Shown here: one piece after another, positions 1 to 8,405 of the stretch
How the letters are laid out: each line of letters opens with the position of its first letter
Numbering within the stretch: position 1 is the first letter of the stretch
Assembly: GCA_944388805.1 (NCBI GenBank)
Contig: CALXKE010000002.1
Coordinates: forward strand, 1 to 64,000
Origin: an uncultured Clostridia bacterium
Lineage (GTDB): Bacteria; Bacillota; Clostridia; TANB77; CAG-508
DNA length: 64,000 nt
Reading direction: 5' to 3'
Notes under the pieces: generated by a model
The model's database searches: none
Told to the model about the DNA's origin: nothing
What the model saw: the letters and a program-made list of their open reading frames with translations, nothing else
Program-made: the position numbers and the translations under genes

Positions 1-120
1 TTTTTTAAAAATGGTTTAAATAGTATTATTAAATTATGGCTCAAAAATGGTTGCAAAGAATCTCCAGAGGAAATTGATTCTATTATAAAAAGTGAATATG
101 ATTATAGAAAGAAAGATTGA
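1..120 (+). CDS. TetR/AcrR-type regulator, C-terminal fragment (5' end outside window)
   Basis: An open frame runs from base 1 to a TGA at 118-120 and encodes 39 residues. The piece contains Ile-Ile-x-Leu-Trp-Leu-x-Asn-Gly-Cys-Lys-Glu-Ser-Pro-Glu-Glu-Ile, which closely resembles the last helices of Clostridia TetR-family regulators (the 'W-L-x-N-G-x-x-E-S-P-E-E' stretch). Only the ligand-binding C-terminus is visible, so neither the DNA-binding domain nor a target can be judged. It converges on the Ham1-type gene and its stop codon lies inside a shared palindromic terminator. Confidence 0.6.
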   Translation, partial: FFKNGLNSIIKLWLKNGCKESPEEIDSIIKSEYDYRKKD

Positions 121-138
121 ATATTCAATCTTTCTTTC
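107..138. terminator. Bidirectional hairpin terminator
   Basis: A perfect 32-bp palindrome (GAAAGAAAGATTGAAT and its complement) sits between two convergent genes and includes the stop codon of the TetR fragment. The position and symmetry fit a shared terminator. Confidence 0.7.
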
Positions 139-151
139 ATTAACCATAAGA

Positions 152-745
152 TTACTTTATATTATTTACCAAAAATTCAATCACATCATCCTCTTGATGA
201 CTTCCTGTTTTTCTTTCTTCTTCAGTTAAATCCACAAAATATTTATTATTCTCTGGCATAATAGATATAGAGTCTAATGGATAACCTGGTGTCCTTCTTT
301 TACAAGGTTTGCTTACTAAATAAAAATGACTTTTGCTCCAAGTATATTCTTTTGATTTTTTCCCATCATATATGACCATTCCAAATACCCATTTAGCTGT
401 TAATTTACCACCATATTCATCCACCAGATGACAATAATATTCAATCATTTCTTCATCATTTAATTCTCTTCCATTTACTCTTCTAACATGCGTTCCTGGT
501 TGTTTTTCTTCTGGTAATTCTTCTATAAACAAATTGTTATCCATTCCAATAGTTGCTATTTTTGTAGTGTCATAATATGTTTTTGCTTTTATATACGCAT
601 TTTCAATTGCATTTTTTCCTGTTTCTTCTGGTTTTAGATTGATTCCTAAATCTTTTATTGTTAATACTTCAATATTTCTTTCACGCAGTTTATTTGCATA
701 TCTTTCTATTTTTGCCGGATTTGTTGTTGCAAATAGTACTTTCAT
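152..745 (-). CDS. Ham1/RdgB-like non-canonical purine NTP pyrophosphatase
   Basis: The 197-residue protein starts with the family signature: a beta strand followed by Ala-Thr-Thr-Asn-Pro-Ala-Lys (residues 6-12; canonical form T/S-x-N-x-x-K). Ham1 enzymes hydrolyse XTP, dITP and ITP to monophosphates, cleaning the nucleotide pool. An acidic Gly-Met-Asp-Asn segment near residue 68 matches the metal-site region, where canonical members have S-G-x-D. The C-terminal half is less standard than RdgB, so it may be a divergent paralog with another NTP substrate. A clear AGGAGG lies 6-8 bases before the ATG. It is followed by the palindromic terminator. Confidence 0.7.
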   Translation of the reverse strand: MKVLFATTNPAKIERYANKLRERNIEVLTIKDLGINLKPEETGKNAIENAYIKAKTYYDTTKIATIGMDNNLFIEELPEEKQPGTHVRRVNGRELNDEEMIEYYCHLVDEYGGKLTAKWVFGMVIYDGKKSKEYTWSKSHFYLVSKPCKRRTPGYPLDSISIMPENNKYFVDLTEEERKTGSHQEDDVIEFLVNNIK

Positions 746-775
746 TACTACCTCCTAAAACTATTATTATCAAAC

Positions 776-1300
776 TTAACAATTTGCAATACTCCAAATA
801 TTCTTACTATATTTCTCACTATTATCAAGTTTTTCCATTTCTTCTACAATACATTCTATATCTTGATCATCAAGAGGTTCAAATCCATCATAAAATCCAC
901 TTTTTCTATCTGGTAAATATGGTGCATCTGGAAATTTTTGTTTTTTCGCATCAACTGTTCTTCCAAAGATGTGTTCATGATAGTATGGTTTTGCAATATT
1001 TCCTTTTTCATCTTTTTTCCATGCCCAATTACCTGCTTCAAAAAAATTAATTCTGACAATATCTATATTTCTTTTTTTCATTGCTTTTTTATATGCTTCA
1101 CAAACCATCTGGCACAATCTTTGTTGTTCTAAAACTTCATTTGGTGAAAAATCTAAACGTGAATCATATCTATATTTATCTCCATTTCCTCTTATCATCA
1201 TATGTCCCCCTTCTTCTCTAGAAATAAAGGGATGATTTGCTGCAACTACAACAAAATTAGTTGTTTCCCATATAACTTTTTTTCCATCTATTATTTTCAT
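776..1300 (-). CDS. Possible HIT-like protein, family uncertain
   Basis: About 174 residues. I do not recognise the family with confidence. The centre has a His-Glu-His-Ile-Phe-Gly-Arg motif near residue 118, and the N-terminal part has Phe-Val-Val-Val-Ala-Ala-Asn-His-Pro-Phe-Ile followed by Gly-Gly-His-Met-Met-Ile. This recalls HIT-superfamily nucleotide hydrolases, whose catalytic motif is H-x-H-x-H, but the triad is incomplete here. I start at the ATG at 1300 because AGGAG (1308-1312) is correctly spaced for it; an upstream TTG at 1318 has no ribosome site. The gene lies 30 bases upstream of the Ham1-type gene on the same strand, so the two are probably co-transcribed, which would suit a nucleotide-hygiene role (inference). 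Confidence 0.55.
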   Translation of the reverse strand: MKIIDGKKVIWETTNFVVVAANHPFISREEGGHMMIRGNGDKYRYDSRLDFSPNEVLEQQRLCQMVCEAYKKAMKKRNIDIVRINFFEAGNWAWKKDEKGNIAKPYYHEHIFGRTVDAKKQKFPDAPYLPDRKSGFYDGFEPLDDQDIECIVEEMEKLDNSEKYSKNIWSIANC

Positions 1301-1344
1301 AAAAAATCTCCTTATCAATTACTAATCTTGTTAGGATTATATAA

Positions 1345-1378
1345 TAAAAGAGAGTAATTATCAACCAATTACTCTCCT
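1345..1378 (-). terminator. Rho-independent terminator after the acyl-CoA ligase
   Basis: Perfect 10-bp arms (GAGAGTAATT at 1350-1359, complement at 1367-1376) with a 7-nt loop are followed on the minus strand by TTTTATTATA. It lies downstream of the acyl-CoA ligase stop at 1456. Confidence 0.8.
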
Positions 1379-1455
1379 ATCCAAATTATATAATCTCATA
1401 CAAAATAAGTTTAAAAATAAATAAAATTTCTGTATATAAAACTAATCTTTTTTTA

Positions 1456-3162
1456 TTATGATTCTTTTTCTATCTCTTCTAGATTCGCTTGTCTTTTGAT
1501 TTTACCAGTTGTTGTTTTAATTAATGGTTCATCTGAAACAATAATTCCTCTGATTGCTTTATACTTTGGCATGACACTATTGACTTCTTTTATTTTTTCA
1601 GTTAGTACTCTATAAATATCTTCTTCACTTTCTACCTTATATGCTTCTTTCATAATATCTTTATCAAATACAATTTTTACATGTATCTTGATATTATCTT
1701 TATCATCTGTTTGTTGTTTTCCAAAGATAAAAGATTCTTTTACCCCTTCAATCTTGTTAACCAATCCTTCCATTTCTTCTGGGTATATATTTTTACCATT
1801 TTTTAAAACGATTACGCTCTTTCTTCTTCCACAGATAAATATGTAACCATCTTCATCAATTCTAGCTAAATCTCCTGTATGGAACCATCCATCTTCCATA
1901 ACACTATTTGTTGCTTTTTTATCATTATAATACCCAAGCATAACATTTGGACCTTTTACCACAAGCTCTCCTACACCATCATCATCTGCTTCATCAATTC
2001 TGGCTTGAACATGTGGAATTGGTTTTCCAATAGAACCTACTCTATGATATTCATTTGTTTCGATTCCAATGATTGGAGATGTTTCCGTTAAACCATATGC
2101 CTGACATAAGTTTAATCCCCAGTTTCTAAATGTTTCGATTACTTCTTTATCTAATGCTGCAGCTCCTGTAATAAATAACTTGATACATCCTCCATACATA
2201 TCATGGATTTCTTTAAACACTTCTTTTTTCTCTTGCATAGATTTATCTTTATATTCTTGCATTAATTGTTTTGTTTCTTCTACTTTTCCTTTTTTCTCAA
2301 GCATTTTCCATATATTTTTATACATTAATTCATATATAGCTGGAACAAATGCTGCATAGGTTATTTTATATTCATTTAAGTTTTCTACAATATGTCTAAT
2401 ACCATCACAAAAAGCTCTTTCTGCACCTACATATAATGAAACTAACATACCGACTGTACATTCATATACATGATGTAATGGTAGGAATGACAATATTCTA
2501 TCATTTGAATCAACATCTACAACAGATGCATAATCCATCACATTTGAGATTAAATTCTTATGTGAAAGTGCCACTACTTTTGATTTTGATGTTGTTCCTG
2601 ATGTGAATAACATTATACGCATTTCTTCTGGATTTATTTTTGCATTGATATATTCTTTATTTCCACTATCTAATAATTCTTTTCCTTTTTCTATTAATTC
2701 TTTTTCAGAATATATTCCTTCATCATGAATATCTGTATCCATAGAAATTAAATGTTTTAATTTATTTTTCTCACTATATTTTATTTTTTTGATAGTTTCT
2801 TCATATTTCTTAGAATAGAATATGGCTTCTACTTCTGATCTTTCTATAACCTCTTCTAATTCATTTGCTGGTAAAGATTTATCCATTGGAACGACAATTC
2901 CTACACCACATACAACTGATAAATAGGCAAGTTCCCATTCATATCTATTCTCTCCAATAACGCCAATTCTTTTTCCTTTTAAACCTAAACTAATTAGTGC
3001 AGTTCCTAAATAATTTATCATATCTCTTATTTCATTATGTGTATATGTTTTATATTGTCCCTTTCCTATTTTTATTTTGTATCCTGGTTTATCTCCATAT
3101 AATTCTCTTGTCTTATTTAACATATCCTTTAAATCTGTTACTTCCAATACTTTTTTTGCCAT
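1456..3162 (-). CDS. AMP-dependent long-chain fatty acid-CoA ligase family protein
   Basis: About 568 residues with the full ANL (adenylate-forming) architecture. There is a P-loop-like Leu-Phe-Thr-Ser-Gly-Thr-Thr-Ser-Lys-Ser-Lys near residue 190, Ala-Tyr-Gly-Leu-Thr-Glu-Thr-Ser-Pro near 335, and Gly-Trp-Phe-His-Thr-Gly-Asp-Leu followed by Cys-Gly-Arg around 425-445. A Thr-Thr-Gly-Lys-Ile-Lys-Arg near the end carries the A10 catalytic Lys. These enzymes activate a carboxylic acid with ATP and load it on CoA or a carrier. Substrate preference cannot be read from the sequence; the closest layout is the FadD/FAA group. The start is the ATG at 3162 because GGAGG precedes it. It stands alone, followed by its own terminator. 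Confidence 0.85.
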   Translation of the reverse strand: MAKKVLEVTDLKDMLNKTRELYGDKPGYKIKIGKGQYKTYTHNEIRDMINYLGTALISLGLKGKRIGVIGENRYEWELAYLSVVCGVGIVVPMDKSLPANELEEVIERSEVEAIFYSKKYEETIKKIKYSEKNKLKHLISMDTDIHDEGIYSEKELIEKGKELLDSGNKEYINAKINPEEMRIMLFTSGTTSKSKVVALSHKNLISNVMDYASVVDVDSNDRILSFLPLHHVYECTVGMLVSLYVGAERAFCDGIRHIVENLNEYKITYAAFVPAIYELMYKNIWKMLEKKGKVEETKQLMQEYKDKSMQEKKEVFKEIHDMYGGCIKLFITGAAALDKEVIETFRNWGLNLCQAYGLTETSPIIGIETNEYHRVGSIGKPIPHVQARIDEADDDGVGELVVKGPNVMLGYYNDKKATNSVMEDGWFHTGDLARIDEDGYIFICGRRKSVIVLKNGKNIYPEEMEGLVNKIEGVKESFIFGKQQTDDKDNIKIHVKIVFDKDIMKEAYKVESEEDIYRVLTEKIKEVNSVMPKYKAIRGIIVSDEPLIKTTTGKIKRQANLEEIEKES

Positions 3163-3272
3163 AGCTTTATTTCCTCCGTACATTTATTACTTTTCATTTT
3201 ATGTGTATTTTTTCTTGCCTATAATAGATTAATATAGATATGAAAAAAAGTCAAATGTTATTGTGAATTTTA

Positions 3273-3328
3273 AGAAAAAAGTTGTAATTATTCAGTTATA
3301 AAGAATTTATACCACTGAATAATTACAA
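3273..3328 (-). terminator. Strong terminator after the cation antiporter gene
   Basis: Perfect 15-bp arms (TTGTAATTATTCAGT at 3282-3296 and complement at 3314-3328) are followed on the minus strand by CTTTTTTCTT. It lies just beyond the antiporter stop. Confidence 0.85.
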
Positions 3329-3337
3329 AAGTTTGTG

Positions 3338-4307
3338 TTATAGCATCGTAAAAATATAAATAAAATATATAATAATTAATAGGATGCCCCTTTTCCTATC
3401 TAATTCACTTTTTTTATTAAATATAGCAATTAATTGTAGAAGTATCGTTATAACAATGAGAAGTATTAGTACACTATTAAAATCTGTAGCAAATGTCAAA
3501 GGACCTATGACCGCACCAATTCCTACTAACAGACATAAATTTATAATATTAGAACCAGATATATTTCCTAATAATAAGTCTGTTTCATCTTTTTTAGCAG
3601 ATATAATACCTGTTATAATCTCTGGCAAAGCTGTTCCAATAGCCACAATTGTCATTCCTATGAATCGCTCAGATAATCCTAAACTACTTGCAATTGTTAC
3701 AGAATTATCTACAACAAAATCCGCACCAAATTTTAGTCCTAAAATTCCTAATATCATATATACAATAATCATTCCTATAGAATAATTTTCTTTTGATTCT
3801 ACCTCTTTTATAATTTCTTCATCTATTTTCTCATTATGTATCTTTTTCTCTTCATAAATGGAATAAATGATATAAGCTACTGTGCATAAAAGTAATATAA
3901 CTCCTTGTCCTCTTGTGATGGTTTGTGCTTCTTCGAAGTTTTTCTGTGTTTCCTAAAAATAATAATAAAACCATGGCTACCATTCCAATAGGAAGATGTC
4001 TGGTTACAATTCGTTTATCAAATTTTACTGGTCTTACCAAACTAGTAATTCCAATAACAAATAGAAAATTACAAATACAACTACCAATGGCATTTCCAAT
4101 GATTAAATCAGAATGTCCATCTATTGCAGAAGTCACTGTAATAAAAATCTCTGGAAGTGATGTTCCCACAGCTAATATGGTTAATCCTATAAGCATTTCA
4201 GATAACCCAAATCTTTTTGCTATACTTATAGCTGATTTTACTAAAAAATCTGCCCCTTTGATTAAAAATATAAATCCTATGATAATTAATAATATCTCTA
4301 CTATCAA
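3338..4307 (-). CDS. Ca2+/cation antiporter (CaCA, YrbG type) with one +1 frameshift
   Basis: Two adjoining reading frames together encode a complete CaCA exchanger of about 322 residues. The first half carries alpha-repeat 1 (Gly-Ala-Asp-Phe-Leu-Val, then Gly-Leu-Thr-x-x-Ala-Val-Gly-Thr-Ser-Leu-Pro-Glu). The second carries alpha-repeat 2 (Gly-Ala-Asp-Phe-Val-Val, then Gly-Met-Thr-Ile-Val-Ala-Ile-Gly-Thr-Ala-Leu-Pro-Glu). About ten membrane helices are expected, and such proteins extrude Ca2+ against Na+ or H+. The 970-nt span is one base over a multiple of three. The frame must change between a TAG in the second frame and about position 3935, where frame 0 reads CTT CGA. Removing one base of the A5 run at 3939-3943, or skipping the C of CGA (3933-3935), restores the protein. 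A TTG start with GGAG 7 bases upstream is the likely initiation site. It could be a sequencing error, a decaying gene or a frameshift site. Confidence 0.75.
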
Positions 4308-4408
4308 ATCACTTCTCCTTTCTTTTGTATTAAATTATTTTATACTATTTTTACTTCTTTTGTCAAAGGTAATTTTTAACTGTAGGATATAATAAAATAT
4401 ATATAATA

Positions 4409-4457
4409 ATGTACCATTAATAGAAAAATATGCTTACTATTTCTATTAATGGTACAT
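4409..4457. terminator. Long hairpin between surface-protein gene and antiporter
   Basis: Perfect 18-bp arms (ATGTACCATTAATAGAAA at 4409-4426, complement at 4440-4457) enclose a 13-nt loop. It lies about 100 bases downstream of the 221-residue gene and probably ends that transcript, though no long T-run follows. Confidence 0.55.
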
Positions 4458-4560
4458 ATCATAAATCAATTTTGTAATACAGATTTTCGATTTAAAAGTT
4501 TATTATAATATTTTCCAACCAAAAATACAGACATCACTCGACTATTATAATTTGTTACTA

Positions 4561-5226
4561 CTATTTAATCTCAAATTCATTTGAATATATATCAATATAT
4601 CCGTTATCATAAACTGGTTTTACTATTCTGTATATTCCATTAGACAATTTTCCATAGCACTGTTCTATATCTAATTTTTGTGTTAATTGATTATCTTCAT
4701 TTACTTCATAAGCTATATCAATCCAAGATAAATCATCAGATATATAATTTAGTTCTTTCCATTCTCCATTAACTTTTTGTTGAACTCTAAACTCTACACC
4801 CCAACCATAATGATCTTCATTATTATCTGTAATTATGATTGAAACGCTTTCTGGAGTTATTGTAGTATCGTCAACTTCTATTGTAACATTTTCTGGGCTA
4901 TGATTAGATTTTTCATTCGATTGTAAATTTTCCTCAAATGTCTTTTCATACGCTTTCCATTCGTCCTCAAAATCATTATAATCCATAGACCAAGTGCCAA
5001 TCTTAATATCATCAAACCCTGCTAATGTATTGAAATCTATAACTTTATATCCAAGCCCAAAATATTCTACTGTTCCACCATCATTAATTTCACCTGCTGG
5101 ATTTTTTATACAAAATATTGGCTTTTCTTGTTTTTGCACTCTATTATAATCTACTACAAAAAATACTATTCCTAAAATTACTATTACGCCTATAATACTA
5201 AAACATATTTTTAATCCCTTTTTCAT
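4561..5226 (-). CDS. Membrane-anchored surface protein with Ig-like C-terminal domain
   Basis: 221 residues. A single hydrophobic helix at residues 7-26 after a Lys-rich start would anchor the protein with its C-terminus outside the cell. Residues about 35-75 hold a Gly-Gly-Thr-x-Glu-Tyr-Phe-Gly-Leu-Gly-Tyr-Lys segment that recurs in small Clostridia exported proteins. Residues about 110-221 are beta-rich, with Gly-Ile-Tyr-Arg-Ile-Val-Lys near the end, and resemble bacterial Ig-like domains (Big_14 type). No enzymatic motif is visible. GGGGGAT precedes the ATG. Role unknown; possibly envelope or stress related (inference). Confidence 0.6.
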   Translation of the reverse strand: MKKGLKICFSIIGVIVILGIVFFVVDYNRVQKQEKPIFCIKNPAGEINDGGTVEYFGLGYKVIDFNTLAGFDDIKIGTWSMDYNDFEDEWKAYEKTFEENLQSNEKSNHSPENVTIEVDDTTITPESVSIIITDNNEDHYGWGVEFRVQQKVNGEWKELNYISDDLSWIDIAYEVNEDNQLTQKLDIEQCYGKLSNGIYRIVKPVYDNGYIDIYSNEFEIK

Positions 5227-5324
5227 AAATCCCCCTATTTTTCTTGACTTTTTATTTATATATATATTATAATAAATGTAGGAAATGACAATTCCACAAA
5301 CGTGGTTTTGCCGAATTTAGTTGT

Positions 5325-5364
5325 AAAAAACTCACACCTAACTCGCCAAAGTTACAGATGTGAG
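5325..5364 (-). terminator. Terminator of the small hydrophobic-peptide gene
   Basis: On the minus strand CTCACATCT...AGGTGTGAG forms a stem directly followed by TTTTTT. It starts six bases after the stop codon of the 39-residue ORF. Confidence 0.8.
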
Positions 5365-5370
5365 CTTTTT

Positions 5371-5490
5371 TTATTTATGTAGTTGCTTATCAACCCAGTT
5401 CTTGTATAGAACTGCTGTCAAGGCAACGTTTAATATTAAAGATAACATTAATGCTATTATTACAAATAGTATTACTTTAACCATAAACAT
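5371..5490 (-). CDS. 39-residue hydrophobic peptide, candidate type I toxin
   Basis: This ORF encodes about 25 consecutive hydrophobic residues from position 4, then a charged tail (Lys-Asn-Trp-Val-Asp-Lys-Gln-Leu-His-Lys). One transmembrane helix with a basic C-terminus is typical of type I toxin peptides such as the TxpA/BsrG or Fst groups, though I see no direct homology. GGAAGGGTGGTG precedes ATG (5490); a second ATG lies at 5484. A CCACC stretch about 25 bases upstream can pair with GGTGG and hide the ribosome site, as in toxin mRNAs. A consensus promoter (5659-5687) and a tight terminator bracket a compact transcript of about 330 nt with a 160-nt leader. An antisense RNA gene was not identified. 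It could instead be a small regulatory membrane peptide. Confidence 0.55.
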   Translation of the reverse strand: MFMVKVILFVIIALMLSLILNVALTAVLYKNWVDKQLHK

Positions 5491-5894
5491 CACCACCCTT
5501 CCTACGAAGAATCGTAAAATTGGTGGCAAAACCACATCTGCTAACTATCATTTCCTATGTTACTTATTTTACAAAATTCTTTTTATTTTGTCTACAAATT
5601 TTATTAAATTTATAAATTCATTTTAATTTCCAAGACAAATCACTATTTTTCTATCAAAATTATAGTGTAAAAACAAGACAATTTCAATGAATTGTCTCTT
5701 TTAATTGAATAAATACTTGCTTTTCTCTATTTAAATAATATTTTTTATCTAAATCTCTCTCCATTTTTTTACCTGCTTTCACATACATAGAACAGCAACT
5801 ATTAAAAGTTTCATTTTTTATAATTTATTATATAATTTATAGTTCACATAACTATTTACCTAAATATATAATAAAACAGTAAGAAATAACATAC
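5491..5894. other. Gene-poor stretch: leader and promoter of the small peptide
   Basis: The right end of the peptide mRNA leader lies at 5491-5655. An 8-bp hairpin (AGACAATT...AATTGTCT, 5677-5696) overlaps the -35 region. On the minus strand an unassigned 34-codon open stretch lies near 5688-5800, without a ribosome site. I see nothing else. Confidence 0.4.
5659..5687 (-). promoter_or_regulatory. Sigma-70-type promoter for the small peptide gene
   Basis: Minus strand TTGAAA (plus 5682-5687), 17-nt spacer, TATAAT (plus 5659-5664). It is correctly oriented for the 39-residue ORF, giving a leader of roughly 160 nt. Confidence 0.7.
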
Positions 5895-5937
5895 CAAAAA
5901 AAGCTTAGGCACCCAAAATGGATTCCTAAGCTTTTTT
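5895..5937 (-). terminator. Terminator of the LeuRS operon
   Basis: AAGCTTAGG (5901-5909) pairs with CCTAAGCTT (5925-5933), flanked by A- and T-runs on both sides. It lies 27 bases beyond the leuS-like stop codon. Confidence 0.85.
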
Positions 5938-5963
5938 GATTAATTTACAAAGTAATTATTATA

Positions 5964-8390
5964 TTACTTCACAACAAAGTTTATAATTCTGTCAGGAACG
6001 AAAATCACTTTCTTGATTTTCCTTCCGTTAAGTTTTGCATTAACATGTAACATGGCCATTTCCGTTAATTCATCTTTACCCACTCCCTTACTTACGGTAA
6101 GAATGGTAATGTTTTTGGAATTGATCTGAACAGGAATCTTAATATTTGCATGTTCTATAACTTCCTTATCGACCTTAGGCCATTCTGTTTTGAAAATACT
6201 TTTTGTATATCCAAGTTTTTCCCAGTAATACTCTGCCAGATGCGGAGCTTCTGGAGCCATAAGCTTTGTAATAGTTTCCATAACACCAATTAAAATTTTT
6301 GAATTTCTACCGGTATCAATGTAATTTCTAATACTACTAAACAACTCCATCATTCTCGCAACAGATGTATTAAACTGGAATGTTTCCATGCCAGCAGTTA
6401 CTTTTTCAATTGTGGAATTCACTGCAAGCAAAAGATCCATTTCCGGCTGTTCACATACATCTGCAAAATCCTTAATTGAAAAATACGTATCAAAAGTTTT
6501 ATCAACTCTATCATAGTACTTTTTGATTGCTTCGATTCCGCTATCAGACCATGGACCACCTTCGATATAATTGAAACCAAACATCAAGTATGTTCTAAAA
6601 ACGTCAGAACCATACTTTTCGATGTACTCATCCGGAGAAACAGTATTCCCCTTAGATTTGCTCATCTTCTGACCATCTGGTCCCAAAATTGTTCCCTGGT
6701 GAACCAAAGATTTAAACGGTTCGTCAAATTTTAAGTATCCTGCATCTCTCAGTACCTTAGTTACAAATCTTGCATAAATGAGATGCATACAACTATGTTC
6801 AGCACCACCTACATATTTGTCTACAGGAAGCATCTGATTAATAAAATCAGGGTCAAATGCCTCTTTATCGTTTCTTGCATCAGGATATCTCAGCATATAC
6901 CATGAAGAACACATGAATGTATCCATTGTGTCTACTTCACGTTTCGCCGGCTTACCACAGCAAGGGCAAATAGTATTTACAAACTTTTCATTACGTGCCA
7001 AAGGCGATTCTCCATCCGGCCTAAAATCTACATCATAAGGTAAAAGCACAGGAAGCTGTTCATCTGGAACAAGCACTTCTCCACAATCATCACAATAAAC
7101 AATTGGAATTGGTGCTCCCCAATATCTCTGACGAGAAATAAGCCAATCTCTCAAACGATAAGTTACCTTCTTACCACCAACATTGTGTTCAGCTAAGTAG
7201 CGAACAATCAAAGTTTTTGCTTCTTCTACACTTTTACCGTTAAGGAAATCTGAATTAATCATATTTCCATCACCAGTGTATGCACAGTGGCCATCCGGAT
7301 TGAAGCCATCAATAACCGGTACAACTTCCAGATTATATTTTCTAGCAAATTCATAGTCCCGGTCATCATGAGCAGGAACTGCCATAACAATTCCTGTACC
7401 ATAGCTTTCAAGTACATAGTCCGAAATCCAAATAGGAACCATCTTACCAGTTACTGGATTCTTGGCATAAGAACCGGTAAACACACCAGTCTTTTCATGC
7501 GTAGTACTTTGGCGCTCAATCTCCGTTAACATTTCGGTTCTTCTCACATAGTTATCAACTTCCTCTGCATATTCTTTTGTAACCAACCGGGTTACCAAAT
7601 CATGTTCAGGAGCCATAACAATATAAGTTACACCAAAAATAGTATCCGGGCGAGTGGTGAAAATTTCCAAATTCCCCACCCGCTCATTTGTAAAGACAAC
7701 AGATGCGCCTTCAGACTTTCCAATCCAGTTTCTCTGCATTGCTTTTGTTTTTTCCGGCCAATCAAGGTCATCAAGACCTGTAAGGAGTTCTTCTGCATAA
7801 TCCGTAATCTTCAAAAACCACTGATTCATCTTCTTGATATGAACCTCAGATCCACATCTTTCACATTTTCCCTGTTTTACCTGCTCTCTTGCAAGAACAG
7901 TTTTGCAAGAAGGACACCAATTGGCAGGTGCTGCCTTTTTATAGGCTAACCCCCTCTTATATAATACAGTAAACACCCATTGTGTCCACCTATAATATTC
8001 GGGATCACAAGTGACTACTTCATTCGACCAATCAAACATCCCGCCCATTTCTTTAAGCTGTCCACGCATAATTTCGATATTTTTCATGGTACTGTCTTTG
8101 GGATGTGTTCCAGTCTTAATTGCATAATTTTCTGCTGGAAGGCCGAAAGCATCAAAACCCATTGGCTGAAAAACGTTGTAGCCCTGCATCTTCTTAAAGC
8201 GAGCATAACTATCAACTAAGCCAAAGTTGAACCAGTGGCCCAAGTGAAGTTTTGCTCCAGACGGATAAGAAAACATATCCATAACATAGAATTTTTCATC
8301 CATCCGTGAACGATCAAATGCAGAAAGCTTTTCATCTTCCCATTTTTCCTTAGCAAATTTTTCAATTTTTTTCATTTTCATCGTATTCAT
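5964..8390 (-). CDS. leuS: Leucyl-tRNA synthetase
   Basis: About 808 residues, normal length for bacterial LeuRS. It has the HIGH motif as His-Leu-Gly-His, a zinc-binding Cys-Pro-Ser-Cys...Cys-Glu-Arg-Cys, and a CP1 editing domain with Thr-Thr-Arg-Pro-Asp-Thr-Ile-Phe-Gly and Ala-His-Asp-Asp-Arg-Asp-Tyr-Glu-Phe-Ala. It also has the Lys-Met-Ser-Lys-Ser loop and a C-terminal tRNA-binding domain, so catalysis and proofreading both look intact. Start: ATG at 8390 after AGTGAGG; an in-frame GTG at 8405 lacks a site. It is the last gene of a four-gene operon whose other members resemble small-molecule biosynthesis enzymes. Base use is clearly richer in G+C than most of the window, and CGG is read as Arg at conserved positions (for example 7359-7361 in Asp-Arg-Asp-Tyr). 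It may be the housekeeping enzyme acquired with the operon, or a second copy giving self-resistance. Confidence 0.95.
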   Translation of the reverse strand: MNTMKMKKIEKFAKEKWEDEKLSAFDRSRMDEKFYVMDMFSYPSGAKLHLGHWFNFGLVDSYARFKKMQGYNVFQPMGFDAFGLPAENYAIKTGTHPKDSTMKNIEIMRGQLKEMGGMFDWSNEVVTCDPEYYRWTQWVFTVLYKRGLAYKKAAPANWCPSCKTVLAREQVKQGKCERCGSEVHIKKMNQWFLKITDYAEELLTGLDDLDWPEKTKAMQRNWIGKSEGASVVFTNERVGNLEIFTTRPDTIFGVTYIVMAPEHDLVTRLVTKEYAEEVDNYVRRTEMLTEIERQSTTHEKTGVFTGSYAKNPVTGKMVPIWISDYVLESYGTGIVMAVPAHDDRDYEFARKYNLEVVPVIDGFNPDGHCAYTGDGNMINSDFLNGKSVEEAKTLIVRYLAEHNVGGKKVTYRLRDWLISRQRYWGAPIPIVYCDDCGEVLVPDEQLPVLLPYDVDFRPDGESPLARNEKFVNTICPCCGKPAKREVDTMDTFMCSSWYMLRYPDARNDKEAFDPDFINQMLPVDKYVGGAEHSCMHLIYARFVTKVLRDAGYLKFDEPFKSLVHQGTILGPDGQKMSKSKGNTVSPDEYIEKYGSDVFRTYLMFGFNYIEGGPWSDSGIEAIKKYYDRVDKTFDTYFSIKDFADVCEQPEMDLLLAVNSTIEKVTAGMETFQFNTSVARMMELFSSIRNYIDTGRNSKILIGVMETITKLMAPEAPHLAEYYWEKLGYTKSIFKTEWPKVDKEVIEHANIKIPVQINSKNITILTVSKGVGKDELTEMAMLHVNAKLNGRKIKKVIFVPDRIINFVVK

Positions 8391-8405
8391 ACTTTTATAC
8401 CTCAC

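Noticed and set aside
5360..5626. 88-codon plus-strand ORF
   Set aside because: It is antisense to the promoter-driven 39-residue peptide gene, has no ribosome site and runs through the promoter and leader of that gene.
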